DNA of 64,000 nt. Source: AC-32 sp035518635 (GTDB lineage Bacteria; Actinomycetota; Thermoleophilia; Gaiellales; Gaiellaceae). The stretch lies in the NCBI GenBank assembly GCA_035518635.1, contig DATIXI010000011.1:1-64000 (forward strand), in the 5' to 3' direction. Of the stretch, positions 42,511-51,837 are shown piece by piece. The first letter of the stretch is position 1; the number at the start of each line of letters is the position of its first letter. The notes under the pieces were generated by a model. The model was not told the origin of the DNA and did not search any database. It was given only the letters and a program-made list of their open reading frames with translations. The translations under genes and the position numbers were made by a program.

Positions 42511-44883
42511 CTAGATGTAGCCCTTTCGGGTCAGCCACCGGAGGGACACGTATCCCCAGACCGGTGGGAGGTAGAACGTGCAAAGCCGCTGGGTGATGGC
42601 GATCGCGAAGGCGGTCGACTGGCCCACGCCCATCGCGATGAGCGCCGCCGAGAGGCTCGCCTCCGCGGCTCCGATGCCTCCCGGGACCGGAATGAGGCTC
42701 GCGAGGACCGAGCCCACCGTGTTCACGAAGATCAGCTGGCCGAGGCTCAGGTGGGTCCCGTACGCGAGGCACGTGGCGCCGAGCGCGATCGCGTAAAGCA
42801 GCTCCGACGCGAGGTTGCCGCCGAAGAGCTCGAGCCGTTTCTCCCAATTTCTCGCGACGGTCCACAGGCCGGAGAGGGCCTCGCGCAGCGGCGGCATGAC
42901 TTTCGCGCGGAACTTCGGCACGGCGAGGACGACCGTGACGCTGATCACGACGGCGGCCACGAGGGCCCCGGCGAGGCGCCGGTCCGGCCCGGGAACGTGG
43001 ACTGGCTCGTGTCGAGGTTGCCGTGCACGAATGGGAGAATGAGCAGGAAGAGGAGGACCTGAACCACCTTCTCGGCGCCGTGGTCGATGGCTCCGGCGGC
43101 GACGGCCTCAGGCAGGGGCGCGCCCATTCGTTGCAGGAACCGGACGTTCATCCCCATTCGGCCCGCCGAGCTCGGAACGGTCAGGTTGATGAACTTGATC
43201 GCCGACTGCAGCACGACGCACGGTGGGAGGGCAAGGGGCGTCATCACTGCCCCGCGAAGCGAGAGCCCCGACGGGATGAACGTGGCCTGGGCGAGGAGCA
43301 GCGCGAGGACGACCCACGGGACGCTCGCCTTTCCGAGCTCGCTCGCGATCGTCCCGAAGCCGATCGAGGCGAGCTTGGAGATCAGGAGGTAGGCGCCCAG
43401 AATGAGCGCCGCCGTGAGCAAGAGGTCCTTCGGGCGGATTCGCCGCATGGGCACGATCTCGGGGACGTCCTGCCCCGTCGCCTGGGCGGCCTCGGTTCGA
43501 AGCTCCTTCAGGTCGACCTCGTGCGCACGGGCAAGGTCTCTGAGGTGCGGAGTGAGCGCCGCGCGCTGCAGATATGGCAGAACCCGGCCGACGGCAGGGC
43601 CCCAACCGGCATCGACTGCCTTGTGCAGCGCTCGTTCCGGGCCCACGAGGATGGTGCATGCGACGAGCAGCTCGGCAACGTCGATGTCCAGTGCGGCCTG
43701 CGGCGCGCCGAGCGTTGCGGCTGCGAAGTCGACGACCATGGGAGTGCCGTCGACGACGAGCACGTTGCTGAAGTTCAGCCGTCCGTGCGAGATGTGTGCC
43801 GAATGCAGGCTCGCAACCTGTTTCAGGAGGTTCTCGAGCAGCTCGTTGGTGGCGCGCGCGGTCGGGCGTCAGGCACTCGAGCGGCTCGATGTCGGGCTGG
43901 AGGGTGACGACGAGCGCGTCGCCGTCCGGGCCAAGCGCAGCGGTTACGACGTCGGGGACGTTGACTCCGGCCTGGCCCGCCAGCGCCGTCGCCAGCGCCT
44001 CGTGCTCGACCTGCTCGAGCCGGCCTACGCCCACGCTTCTCGGTGGATCCCGATAGGCGAGCGAGCGCCACAGCCGGGCTATCCGCTGGGTGTCTTGCGC
44101 ATCCCGTCCGAGAACGCGCACCCTCAGCGGTTGTCCGTCGAGGTCGTGCCCGACGTACTCGGCCGCGCCGATGTGCTGCTGTGCCGACGGCTTCAGGTCG
44201 GCCGCTTCCACGCCCAGCGTCACGAGCGCTGACCTGACGTCCTCGGTCGGCGGGAACCCTGCCGCCGTGCCGAACGCAAATCGGATCAAGGCGCCCGTGC
44301 CGAGACCGAGCGCGAGGGCGGCCAGGGCGGCGGAGGGGCGAGCGGCGGCGAACACGACGGCTCCGAGCGTCGCAAGCGGGACGAGCCAGATGGCGAGCAG
44401 CCGCAGCGGTCGGACGAGCTCCGGCCCGACGACGACGAGCACCGCGATCGCACCCGCAAGCCTCGGTTCCGGGAACCCCCATTGCGACAGCACGTGGGGC
44501 TCGAACGGGAGCCAGTCGGACTGCACAGCGCCACCCAGAAGGGTGGTCGCGCCCATCAGCACCACCGCGGCGACGAGCAGATCGCGAGCGAGATCCCATC
44601 GCCGCCGCACCAGCACGGCGGCGATCACGGCCAGCGCCAGGCCGAGCAAGCAGACGAAGACGGTCTGCCAGAACGCCCCCGCCCAGCCGAGCACGTCGTC
44701 AGCGCATGCGCGACCTCTTCGTCCTGCTCCGGAGCCGACGACGCGATGACCGCCGAGAGCCCGACCACGATCGCCGTCACGCCGAGCAGAACCGAGTCGA
44801 TCGGTCGTCTGTTGCGGCGACCCGGCTCCGTCTCGGTCAACAAGCGGACGCCCCAGGAGGCGGTGGAAGAGACGGGCTAGCAC
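42511..44883 (-). pseudogene. Frameshifted flippase-like (UPF0104/AglD) protein gene with kinase-like middle
   Basis: Pieces of one protein of about 790 residues lie in successive frames. N-terminal helices (RPIDSVLLGVTAIVVGLSAVIA, then VLGWAGAFWQTVFV) are followed by a kinase-like middle (SHGRLNFSNVLVVDGTPMVVDFAA), then a UPF0104 flippase domain (LLLTAALILGAYLLISKLAS ... VPGGIGAAEASLSAALIAMGVG) ending in LTRKGYI at 42511. Frame changes are needed near 44,700, 43,860 and 42,990, and possibly near 44,820. The family probably moves lipid-linked compounds across the membrane. Either the gene is dead or the assembly has several indels here. Confidence 0.75.
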
Positions 44884-45269
44884 CCCCCTCGTCGGGCTGC
44901 CTCGTCCGCCACGGCTGCGAGGGCCACCGCGAAAGGAACTGCAATCCAGAACTGCCTCACACCGGCCCGGCGCAGCTCCTTCCCGAGGTCCAGGTCGCGC
45001 AGCTCCCGCTCGAGCTCACCAGAGCGTGAGAGGGGCCGTGCGTAGAGCGTGAGGGGAACGTAGTTGACGCCGACACCGACGAGCCAGCCGCCGACGACGA
45101 ACCACGAGGCTTCGTTGGCCGACACGAGCACGAACACGCCGAGCGCTGTGCAGCCGAGGGTGCCGATCGCGAACTCCGCACGTATCAGGCGACGGCGCCG
45201 CTCGCTTCCCTTCGTGCCCCACATGTCCGCCGCGGCCAGGCGTCGGACGTCGAGGGGTGGCGCGAGCAC
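44877..45269 (-). CDS. Small membrane protein
   Basis: A 130-residue protein with three hydrophobic segments (about 34-52, 56-74, 104-122) and a basic N-terminus. The GTG at 45269 is the longest start; the ATG at 45224 (MWGTKGSERR) is also plausible. Its stop overlaps the first codon of the downstream flippase-like gene (GTGCTAG), so both were once co-translated. I do not recognise a family. Confidence 0.6.
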   Translation of the reverse strand: MLAPPLDVRRLAAADMWGTKGSERRRRLIRAEFAIGTLGCTALGVFVLVSANEASWFVVGGWLVGVGVNYVPLTLYARPLSRSGELERELRDLDLGKELRRAGVRQFWIAVPFAVALAAVADEAARRGGC

Positions 45270-45287
45270 GAGCCGCTTCGGGCCTCT

Positions 45288-45719
45288 TCAGTGCGCCGAG
45301 GATCGACGTTCGGCGTAGGCATGCACCGCCTTGGTCAGAGCGAGGATCTGGTTTGAGAGCTCGAGGAGCTGCTGGTTCTGCTTGTCCTCCTCCTGGACCG
45401 TCTGCCACTGGAGATTTGCGACCACCTGCCGCTTCGCGTCTGCCCGGTTCTGGCTGATCATCACGAAGGTCGAGAGAAAGATCGCCTCGAGCGAGACGAT
45501 CATCGTCAGCAGGCCGTAGGGATAGTGCTCGACTCTGAACCCGATCCAGCAGCCGAACCAGGCGATGTGGATGTAGACGAAGAGCATGGAGCCGGCGAAC
45601 GCCGTGATCTGATCCGCCACTCGGTTCTGCGCGCTCTCCGCACGTTGTTGGGCGTGCTCGAGCAGCGCCGGGTTCGGTTCGAATGTCAGCCGCTGGGTGA
45701 GGTCGAGTTGCTTCACCAT
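45288..45719 (-). CDS. DUF1003 membrane protein
   Basis: A 143-residue protein of the DUF1003 family. It has the conserved QNRVADQITAFAGSMLFVYIH, WFGCWI, and YPYGLLTMIVSLEAIFLSTFVMISQNR segments, giving two membrane helices and a C-terminal coiled coil (about 95-135). The start at the ATG at 45719 is supported by AAAGGAGG about 10 nt upstream, so the longer in-frame N-terminus is rejected. The function is unknown; the family is linked to magnesium or envelope physiology by weak evidence only. Confidence 0.88.
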   Translation of the reverse strand: MVKQLDLTQRLTFEPNPALLEHAQQRAESAQNRVADQITAFAGSMLFVYIHIAWFGCWIGFRVEHYPYGLLTMIVSLEAIFLSTFVMISQNRADAKRQVVANLQWQTVQEEDKQNQQLLELSNQILALTKAVHAYAERRSSAH

Positions 45720-45905
45720 CTCAGGACGCCTCCTTTTCCGGTAGCCCGCCGATCGGTCCGACGATTGCGCCTCCCGACGCGCTGGAACGCGCATTTCAGT
45801 CTTTGGCCGACTCTACGCCAGGCGTGGCCTGCCCGCTCTCTGACGCTTGACCGGCATGGCGCGCGGCGATATACCCGCGCCGATGTCGACTCCCGGGAGG
45901 CTCTC

Positions 45906-46466
45906 ATGACTTCGCTGGCACCTGCTCAGCACACCCTCGGCCGCGTGCTGCCACCGTGGTGGCTTCTGCTCGTCACCGGCATCGCCTGGATGCTGGTTGC
46001 CGTGATCCTGCTGCGGTTCGACTACACCTCGGTGAGCGCGATCGCGATCCTGTTCGGGATCGTCGCGCTCTTCGCGGGAGCAGTCGAGATCGGTGTCATG
46101 TTCATGGCAGCGGGCTGGTGGAAGCTGCTGCACGGCCTGCTGGCGTTCGTGTTCATCTTCGCGGGGATCATGGCGTTCATCCATCCGGGGAACACGTTCG
46201 TCGCCCTGGCCGCGATCTTCAGCTTCTTCCTGATCTTCGCGGGAGCATTCGACATCATCGTCGCGATCTCGACCCGTCACGAGATCGAGGTCTGGTGGCT
46301 GCAGCTGATCGGCGGGATCATCGAGCTGGTGGTCGGCTTCTGGGCCGCCGGATACTACGGCCGCAGCGCTGTGCTCCTCGTGGCCTGGGTCTCGGTGATC
46401 GCGATCATCCGCGGCGTCCGTGACATCGTGCTCGCGTTCCGGGTGCGCGAGGTGCAGCACACCTAG
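45906..46466 (+). CDS. HdeD-like (DUF308) membrane protein
   Basis: A 186-residue protein with six helices arranged in three pairs, typical of the HdeD/DUF308 family associated with acid resistance in enteric bacteria. Recognisable segments are WWLLLVTGIAWMLVAVILL, LFGIVALFAGAVEIGVMF and ELVVGFWAAGYYGRSAVLLVAW. A GGGAGG site lies 7 nt before the ATG. It is followed 8 bp later by a Dyp-type peroxidase gene. Confidence 0.82.
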   Translation: MTSLAPAQHTLGRVLPPWWLLLVTGIAWMLVAVILLRFDYTSVSAIAILFGIVALFAGAVEIGVMFMAAGWWKLLHGLLAFVFIFAGIMAFIHPGNTFVALAAIFSFFLIFAGAFDIIVAISTRHEIEVWWLQLIGGIIELVVGFWAAGYYGRSAVLLVAWVSVIAIIRGVRDIVLAFRVREVQHT

Positions 46467-46474
46467 CGGTTGAC

Positions 46475-47359
46475 GTGAACACGCCGCAAAGCGGGATCTT
46501 CGCGCTCGGGACTGCCTCCCACGCCTACCTCGAGCTCGACGTCCACGAGCAGAGAGCCGGCGCCGACCTCGTGCGGGTCGTCGCCTCGCTGCGCGAGCCG
46601 CGGACGACGATGGGCGGCGTCAACCTCGTCTGCGGCTTCCGGCCCGAGCTCTGGCGGGAGGTCGTGCCCGACGACGCTCCGCCCGGTGTCGAGGGCTTCA
46701 ACGACGATCTCGTGGGGCCGGACGACTACACGATGCCCGCGACCCAGCACGACGCGGTGCTCTGGCTCTCCGGCAGCGAGTACGACGTGGTTTTCGACAC
46801 CGCGCGAGAGGCGATCGCCGAGCTCGGCCCGGTGGCAGCCGTGGCCGAGGAGACCTCGAGCTGGCCGTACCGGCACGACCGCGACCTGACTGGCTTCATC
46901 GACGGGAGCGAGAACCCCGACCTCGTGGACGCGCCGGAGGTCGCCGTGATCCCGGCGGGCGGCCCGGGTGCCGGCGGGAGCGTCCTCCTGCTGCAGAAGT
47001 GGAGCCACGACGTGGTCGCCTGGGAAGCGCTCGCCGTCGAAGAGCAGGAGCGCGTGATCGGGCGGACGAAGGACGAGAGCGTGGAGCTCGACCCGAAGCC
47101 GGACGATTCCCACGTCGCGATGACCGACCAGGACGACTTCGGGAAGATCTTCAGGCGCAACATGCCGTACGGGACGGTGACTGACCACGGCACGATGTTC
47201 GTCGGCTTCAGCGCGGAACAGGGGAGGCTCGCGAAGATGCTCGAGAGCATGGCCGGCCTGGCCGGGGACGGCCGCGACGCGCTCACGAGGTACACGCAAC
47301 CCGTGACCGGCGCGTACTACTTCGTCCCCTCGGCCCAGAGCCTGCGCGACTGCGGCTAG
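46475..47359 (+). CDS. Dyp-type heme peroxidase
   Basis: A 294-residue dye-decolourising peroxidase. It has the catalytic GFIDGSENP motif (GxxDG, about 148-156) and the proximal heme histidine within DDSHVAMTD, with an arginine in FRRNMPYG. There is no Tat signal, so it is cytoplasmic or packaged in an encapsulin nanocompartment; no encapsulin gene or C-terminal targeting peptide is evident. The GTG start is 8 bp after the HdeD stop, so the two may be co-transcribed. Confidence 0.92.
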   Translation: MNTPQSGIFALGTASHAYLELDVHEQRAGADLVRVVASLREPRTTMGGVNLVCGFRPELWREVVPDDAPPGVEGFNDDLVGPDDYTMPATQHDAVLWLSGSEYDVVFDTAREAIAELGPVAAVAEETSSWPYRHDRDLTGFIDGSENPDLVDAPEVAVIPAGGPGAGGSVLLLQKWSHDVVAWEALAVEEQERVIGRTKDESVELDPKPDDSHVAMTDQDDFGKIFRRNMPYGTVTDHGTMFVGFSAEQGRLAKMLESMAGLAGDGRDALTRYTQPVTGAYYFVPSAQSLRDCG

Positions 47360-47360
47360 C

Positions 47361-47858
47361 TCAGGCGTCTCTCGGCGAGCAGTGCGGCATGTGCTCCTGC
47401 GCGAGGCGGAGGAGCAGGCCGTGGAGCTGGGCGCGCTCTGCCTCGCCGAGCTCGCCGAGGAAGTCGTCGTCGAGCGAGCGGGCGAGGGCCCTCAGCTTCG
47501 CGAGCGCGCGCTTTCCGGCCGGCGTCATCCGCACGAGGTGGCGGCGGCGGTCGCCGGGATCGCGTTGCCGCTCGACCAGCCCTCGCTCCTCGAGCTCATC
47601 GAGAAGCCCGACCAGCTGTCCGCGGTCGTAGCCGAGCGCGTCCGCGATTGCGCCCTGGGTCTCGCGCGAGCCCTCGTCCAGGACCGCGAGCACCGCGTGG
47701 TGGTACGGATGGAGGCCGGTGCCCTCGTAGGCCTGCAGCGCCCGGTCTTTCGCCAAGAAGCCGAGCCGCTTCAGCAGGAACGACGTCGAGGCGACCAGTT
47801 CCTCGGGTAGGCGCGGGATCGCAGACGAGCCGGTGCTCTCGGGGTTCGTGATCGTCAT
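47361..47858 (-). CDS. MarR-family transcriptional regulator
   Basis: A 165-residue winged-helix repressor. Its DNA-binding segment is ETQGAIADALGYDRGQLVGLLDELEERGLVERQRDPGDRRRHLVRMTPAG, flanked by dimerisation helices. It is divergent from a DHA2 efflux transporter and very likely represses it, releasing DNA when a toxic ligand binds. The ATG at 47858 is chosen because TACCCT lies 6 nt upstream; a longer frame to 47939 would cross the operator. Confidence 0.93.
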   Translation of the reverse strand: MTITNPESTGSSAIPRLPEELVASTSFLLKRLGFLAKDRALQAYEGTGLHPYHHAVLAVLDEGSRETQGAIADALGYDRGQLVGLLDELEERGLVERQRDPGDRRRHLVRMTPAGKRALAKLRALARSLDDDFLGELGEAERAQLHGLLLRLAQEHMPHCSPRDA

Positions 47859-47864
47859 GGGAAT

Positions 47865-47920
47865 AGGGTAGCTCGCCCAACCGTTGTGAAGAATTAATGT
47901 TGAGAAGTACAACGATTGGG
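47865..47920. promoter_or_regulatory. MarR/DHA2 divergent promoter with inverted-repeat operator
   Basis: CCCAACCGTTGT (47876-47887) and ACAACGATTGGG (47909-47920) form a 12-bp inverted repeat with a single mismatch and a 21-bp spacer. A TACCCT -10 box for the regulator gene lies at 47865-47870. The stretch between is AT-rich and probably holds the transporter promoter. Binding would block both genes. Confidence 0.7.
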
Positions 47921-47926
47921 GAGCAC

Positions 47927-49408
47927 ATGCAAGTGGCAAACGGCTCGAAAAAAGACCGCCGGTGGAGCGCGCTCGCTCTCATCGTCACGGCGCAGTTCAT
48001 GGTCATCCTCGACGTCGCGATCGTGAATGTCGCGCTGCCGTCGATCAAGGCGGATCTCGGTTTCTCGCAGACGACCCTGCAGTGGGTCATCTCCGCGTAC
48101 GCGATCATGTTCGGCGGCACGCTGCTGCTCGGCGGCCGGCTGGCCGACCTCCTCGGGCGCCGCCGGATGTTCGTCGCCGGGCTCGTGCTGTTCACCGCCG
48201 CGTCGCTGCTCTGCGGCCTCGCCTGGTCGGAGGGCTCGCTGATCGCCTTCCGCGCGGCACAGGGGCTCGGAGGCGCGCTGCTCGCTCCGGCTGCGCTCTC
48301 GCTCCTGATGACGACCTTCGCGGAGGGCCGTGACCGGAACGTGGCGCTCGGGATCTACGGCGCGGCCTCCGGAAGCGGCGCCGCGGCCGGCGTCCTGCTC
48401 GGCGGCCTGCTCACCTCGTACCTGAGCTGGTCGTGGACGTTCTTCGTCAACGTCCCCGTCGGGATCGCCGCGATCGCGCTGACTCCGGTGCTCCTGAGGG
48501 ACAGCCGCGCCGAGGGCGCGCACAGGCACTTCGACTTCGCCGGAGCCGCCTCGATCACCGGCGGGCTGATGCTCCTCGTCTACGCGATGACGCGCGCGAC
48601 GACGGACGGCTGGGGCTCCGCGACCACGCTCTCGCTGCTCGCCGCCTCGGCGGCGCTCGTGGCGGCGTTCGTCGCGATCGAGCTGCGCTCGCCGTCCCCG
48701 CTCCTGCCGTTGCGGATCTTCCGCCTCCGGAACCTGACTGCCGCGAACGCGGCGATGGCGATCGTCGGCGGGGTCGTGTTCTCGGAGTTCTTCCTGCTGA
48801 CGCTGTACCTGCAGAACGTGCTCGGCTACTCCGCGGTGCAGGCAGGTGTCGCGTTCGTCGCGTTCGCGCTCACCGTCGTGGTCGTCTCGAACGTCGCGCA
48901 GGTGATCGTGGGGCGGTTGGGCGTGCGGCCCACGCTGACCGCGGGCCTGCTGATGCTCGCGGCGTCGGCCGCGCTGCTCACGCAGCTTCCGGTCGACGGC
49001 CACTACTTCTGGAACCTGTTCCCGGCGTTCGTGCTCGGCGGCGCAGGCATGGGGCTCTCGTTCGTCCCGATCACGATCGCGGGCCTGATGGGCGTCGAGC
49101 CCTCGGATGCAGGAGTCGCGTCCGGGCTGATCAACACCGGGCGCCAGGTCGGCGGCGCGGTCGGCCTCGCCGCGATGAGCGCGATCGCCGCGACCGCGAC
49201 GCGCAGTTACGCGGACGCCCACGCCGGGCTCACGGCCTCGAGCCCAGCCGCGCTCGACCACGGCTTCCAGGTCGCGCTCTACGGGCTGACCGGGCTGCTG
49301 GTCGCCGCGGCGCTGATCGTCGCGACGGTGATGCAGCCGGCACGGGCCGCGTCCGAGCAGGCCGAGCGCGAAGACGACGAGGTGGTCGTGCTCGAAGAAG
49401 CCGCCTGA
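47927..49408 (+). CDS. DHA2-type major facilitator drug exporter
   Basis: A 493-residue, 14-helix proton-coupled exporter. Motif C-like and D1 segments are visible (LDVAIVNVALPSI; GGRLADLLGRRRMF as motif A; GGALLAPAALSLL; GLINTGRQVGGAVGLA). I prefer the ATG at 47927 with GGGGAG just upstream; the ATG at 47897 lies inside the operator region. The tail is acidic. It would confer resistance to small toxic molecules under control of the divergent MarR regulator. Confidence 0.93.
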   Translation: MQVANGSKKDRRWSALALIVTAQFMVILDVAIVNVALPSIKADLGFSQTTLQWVISAYAIMFGGTLLLGGRLADLLGRRRMFVAGLVLFTAASLLCGLAWSEGSLIAFRAAQGLGGALLAPAALSLLMTTFAEGRDRNVALGIYGAASGSGAAAGVLLGGLLTSYLSWSWTFFVNVPVGIAAIALTPVLLRDSRAEGAHRHFDFAGAASITGGLMLLVYAMTRATTDGWGSATTLSLLAASAALVAAFVAIELRSPSPLLPLRIFRLRNLTAANAAMAIVGGVVFSEFFLLTLYLQNVLGYSAVQAGVAFVAFALTVVVVSNVAQVIVGRLGVRPTLTAGLLMLAASAALLTQLPVDGHYFWNLFPAFVLGGAGMGLSFVPITIAGLMGVEPSDAGVASGLINTGRQVGGAVGLAAMSAIAATATRSYADAHAGLTASSPAALDHGFQVALYGLTGLLVAAALIVATVMQPARAASEQAEREDDEVVVLEEAA

Positions 49409-49414
49409 GCTCGC

Positions 49415-50500
49415 TCAGGCCAGGCTGTCGTGCACGCGGTGCTGGAAGGCCGCGACGAGCTGCTCGCTTTCCGGCATCAGTCGGCCCTGCGTGACCGCCC
49501 GCGAGTCGAGGCCGCGCTGCACTGCCTGGACGAGAGCGACGTCCTCGCTCGCGACCTGATTGTCGAACGCGAGCGACTCCTCGATCCGCTCGGCGGGCAC
49601 GTTCGCGCCGAAGAAGTAGTCGGTCGCCTCGACGGTCCGGCGCGGGCCGAGCGGAACCCAGCGCTCGATCGAGATGTTCTGCGCTCCGGGGGAGATGTTC
49701 AGCGTCGTGTTCGGCCAGAGGAAGTGGTACTGCGACTGGAGCATGTCGCCGTCGCGGGCCTCCTCGCGCAGCGGCCCGACCTGGCTGGACACGAGGCCTT
49801 CGATCGAGAGCCCGTACGAGTCGGGGTCGACGTCGATCACCTTGCTGAATCCCGGGTGCGCGGTCGGGCAGTGGTAGCACTCGAGGTAGTTCTCGAGCGC
49901 GACCTTCCAGTTGACCTCCTGCTCCCAGGGCACATGGGAGTGGTAGCGGAGGCCGTCCATGTCCAGCCCGCTGTGCCCGACGATCTCCGGGAGCGGGCCG
50001 AGCGCGTCGAGGAGGGGCGCCGCGTCCGGGTCCGGGTTGACGAAGACGAACGGGCCCCAGATGTCCACCGAGACGGGCAGAAGCGACAGCTCGGAGGCGT
50101 CGAACCCCGGCTCACGCTCGGAGCGGGGCGCGCGGCGCAGCGTTCCGTCGAGCTCGTACGTCCAGGCGTGGTAGGGGCACTGCAGCGTCTTGCGGGATCC
50201 GCAGCCCTCCGCGACGACGTGGCCGCGGTGGCGGCAGACGTTGACGAACCCGCGCAGCTCGCCGTCGGCGGCGCGCGTGACGACGATCGGGATGTTCCCG
50301 GCGATCGACGCGAGGTAGGTCCCGTCCTCGGCGACGTGCTCGGCCGGGCCCGCGTACTGCCAGGTGGTGGTGAAGATCCGCTCCAGCTCGCGCTCGAGCA
50401 CGGTCGGCTCCGAGTACCACGAGGCGGGCAGCGTCCAGCCCTCCTCGATGGGCCGGGGGATCGGGGGCAGGCCGTTCGTAGCCAGATCGGTCGCGCTCAT
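49415..50500 (-). CDS. Rieske non-heme iron oxygenase, alpha subunit
   Basis: A 361-residue ring-hydroxylating-type oxygenase. The Rieske 2Fe-2S site reads CRHRGH and CPYHAW, and the mononuclear iron site is in ENYLECYHCPTAHPGF. The overall length and the NYLECYHCP motif are closest to oxygenases that demethylate quaternary amines (glycine betaine, stachydrine, choline or carnitine type). TATCTT lies 8 nt before the ATG. It is divergent from an amine oxidase and near a TMADH-like enzyme, which supports an N-methyl-amine substrate. The reductase partner is not in the window. Confidence 0.9.
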   Translation of the reverse strand: MSATDLATNGLPPIPRPIEEGWTLPASWYSEPTVLERELERIFTTTWQYAGPAEHVAEDGTYLASIAGNIPIVVTRAADGELRGFVNVCRHRGHVVAEGCGSRKTLQCPYHAWTYELDGTLRRAPRSEREPGFDASELSLLPVSVDIWGPFVFVNPDPDAAPLLDALGPLPEIVGHSGLDMDGLRYHSHVPWEQEVNWKVALENYLECYHCPTAHPGFSKVIDVDPDSYGLSIEGLVSSQVGPLREEARDGDMLQSQYHFLWPNTTLNISPGAQNISIERWVPLGPRRTVEATDYFFGANVPAERIEESLAFDNQVASEDVALVQAVQRGLDSRAVTQGRLMPESEQLVAAFQHRVHDSLA

Positions 50501-50508
50501 CGGCCGTC

Positions 50509-50514
50509 AAGATA
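50509..50514 (-). promoter_or_regulatory. -10 box TATCTT before the Rieske oxygenase gene
   Basis: TATCTT on the minus strand lies 8 nt before the ATG at 50500. The intergenic gap to the divergent amine-oxidase gene is only 23 bp, so both promoters must overlap here. Confidence 0.45.
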
Positions 50515-50523
50515 TCGGGCCTC

Positions 50524-51837
50524 ATGGCAGGGAGCGACGTCCTCGTCCTCGGCGCCGGCCTGGCCGGCCTCTCCGCGGCGCGCGATCTGGCGGCCGGAGG
50601 CGCCGACGTGACCGTGCTCGAGGCGCGGGCGCGCGTCGGCGGGCGCGTGGAGCAGGTGGACGTGGACGGCGGGCGCCCCGTGCAGCTCGGCGGCGAGGTC
50701 GTCGGCTCGCTGCACACGGCGTACCTCCAGCTCGTGGACGAGCTCGGGCTGACGCTCCAGCCGAGCTACACGGCAGTTCCCGGCGCGACCACGTTCGACC
50801 TCTACGAGGGCGTCACGCGCGGCGACGCGTTTCCCTTCGCGAGCGCCGAGGAGAGAGCCGACTACGAGCGGGTCGAGCGCGAGTGGGCGAAGCTCGCGGC
50901 GTCCGTCGACCCTGCCGATCCCTGGTCGCATCCGGACGCCTCCCGGCTCGACGCCGTCTCGTTTGGCCAGTGGCTGCGCTCGGTGGACGCGCTGCCGTCG
51001 ACGATCCGGGCGCTCGAGGTCGAGGCGCTCGCGCTCGCTGCCGGCTCGATCGAGCGGATCTCGCTGCTCGCAGACCTCCGCAAGCAGGCCGTCGCCGGCG
51101 ACGGGTCGTTCTACTCGTACGAGCTCTGGGAGTCGCTGCAGGTGACCGAGGGAAGCGCGGAGGTGGCGAACCGGATGGCGGCGGAGCTCGGCGACCGGAT
51201 CCGGCTCGAGGCCGAGGTGACCCGCATCAGCGTCGGCCCGCGCTGCAGCGTGACCCTGGCGAGCGGCGAGCAGCTCGAGGCCGAGGCGGTCGTCTGGGCG
51301 CTCCCGGTCACCGTTGCGAACGCGATCGAGATCGAGGGCGCTCACCCGGAGCGGCTGCAGTCGCTCAGGCACCAGCGGCACGCGCTCGCGGCGAAGGTGG
51401 TCGCCGTCTACCCGAGGTCGATCTGGGCGGACAGCGGCGCCAACGGGCTCCTGGAAGGCGAGTACCTGCTCGCCTCGACGTGGCCGCAGCGCGACGGCGT
51501 GCTCTCGGCGCTCGTGCCGCCCGAGCGGATCGGCCTGCTGCTCGCGCTCTCGGAGGCGGACCGCGACGACGTCGTCCGCGACGAGCTCGAGCGGATGTAC
51601 GGCCCGGTCGCCCGCGAGACCACGGCGATCTACCACCGGATCTGGGCGACCGACCCCTACACGCGTGGCTACGTCACGCAGTGGTGGCCGGGCGACGTCA
51701 TGCGCGTGGGCCCGCTCCACGGCACGCACGCGCCTCCGTTCTACGTCTGCGGCTCCGACCAGTGGGTCGCCGGCTACATGGAGGGCGCGGTGCGGACCGG
51801 GCGCTCGGCGGCGTCCTCGGCGCTCGGCGGCGGCTGA
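50524..51837 (+). CDS. Flavin-dependent amine oxidase
   Basis: A 437-residue FAD enzyme of the monoamine/polyamine oxidase family. The dinucleotide motif VLVLGAGLAGLSAARDL is followed by EARARVGGRVE, and the C-terminal FAD segment reads YVCGSDQWVAGYMEGAVRTG. It would oxidise a primary or secondary amine such as putrescine to an aldehyde, with H2O2. It faces the polyamine-type ABC importer genes, overlapping the ATPase gene by 64 bp tail to tail. Confidence 0.9.
   Translation: MAGSDVLVLGAGLAGLSAARDLAAGGADVTVLEARARVGGRVEQVDVDGGRPVQLGGEVVGSLHTAYLQLVDELGLTLQPSYTAVPGATTFDLYEGVTRGDAFPFASAEERADYERVEREWAKLAASVDPADPWSHPDASRLDAVSFGQWLRSVDALPSTIRALEVEALALAAGSIERISLLADLRKQAVAGDGSFYSYELWESLQVTEGSAEVANRMAAELGDRIRLEAEVTRISVGPRCSVTLASGEQLEAEAVVWALPVTVANAIEIEGAHPERLQSLRHQRHALAAKVVAVYPRSIWADSGANGLLEGEYLLASTWPQRDGVLSALVPPERIGLLLALSEADRDDVVRDELERMYGPVARETTAIYHRIWATDPYTRGYVTQWWPGDVMRVGPLHGTHAPPFYVCGSDQWVAGYMEGAVRTGRSAASSALGGG

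Noticed and set aside
42505..42518. TTCTAGA beside the integrase remnant as a third att site
   Set aside because: Only seven bases of the 20-bp repeat match, and these form a common palindrome that is also explained by the flippase-like stop codon.
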